Below, piece by piece: positions 5,724 through 5,724 of a stretch of 5,724 nucleotides of DNA. Made by a program: the position numbers and the translations under genes. The stretch lies in the NCBI GenBank assembly GCA_013329295.1, contig DUKP01000121.1, forward strand, positions 1 through 5,724, given 5' to 3'. Every line of letters begins with the position of its first letter. Position 1 is the first letter of the stretch. Source of the DNA: Candidatus Poseidoniaceae archaeon. Its GTDB lineage: Archaea; Thermoplasmatota; Poseidoniia; Poseidoniales; Poseidoniaceae. The notes below the pieces were generated by a model. It searched no databases, was not told the origin of the DNA, and worked only from the letters and a program-made list of their open reading frames with translations.

Positions 5724-5724
5724 A

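Noticed and set aside
5580..5724. Possible tRNA or small RNA gene at the right edge
   Set aside because: No T-loop consensus (GGTTCGAATCC-like), CCA end or cloverleaf pairing could be found on either strand.

Overview
The window looks like chromosomal DNA from an uncultured marine archaeon, most likely Marine Group II (Poseidoniales, phylum Thermoplasmatota) or a close relative. The case rests on protein style. The large exported protein has a signal peptide, a propeller-like domain, Asp-rich thrombospondin type-3 (TSP3) calcium repeats with spaced Cys pairs, one C-terminal membrane helix, and an acidic cytoplasmic tail ending in a Gly-Trp-Thr...Glu-Gln-Trp...Trp-Leu motif. That architecture is typical of this group as I know it. 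The AT-rich composition, short intergenic gaps and lack of clear Shine-Dalgarno sites fit. The assignment is inference, since no rRNA or marker gene is present.

Layout, left to right. Positions 1-102 (+) are the last 33 codons of a gene ending in a CPAC...CPAC zinc ribbon. Positions 197-2590 (+) encode a 797-residue soluble protein dominated by a very long proline-free coiled coil, with a Ser/Thr-rich head and a disordered Pro-rich tail. After a 37-base gap, 2628-5069 (+) encodes the 813-residue TSP3 membrane protein. A minus-strand type II toxin-antitoxin-like pair follows, convergent to it: an 80-residue ribbon-helix-helix antitoxin-like protein (5329-5571) and an 84-residue PIN-domain (VapC-like) protein (5070-5324). 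The latter looks cut to about its N-terminal half. Its stop codon directly abuts the stop of the TSP3 gene. At the right edge, 5670-5723 (-) may be the C-terminal tail of another gene.

The two large genes are same-strand neighbours and may be functionally linked: one is a long cytoplasmic rod, the other a surface calcium-binding sensor or adhesin-like protein with a long cytoplasmic tail. A tether between envelope and cytoplasmic scaffold is a reasonable but untested reading. The toxin-antitoxin remnant is a typical accessory insertion between chromosomal genes. I saw no rRNA, tRNA, CRISPR array, insertion sequence or origin.
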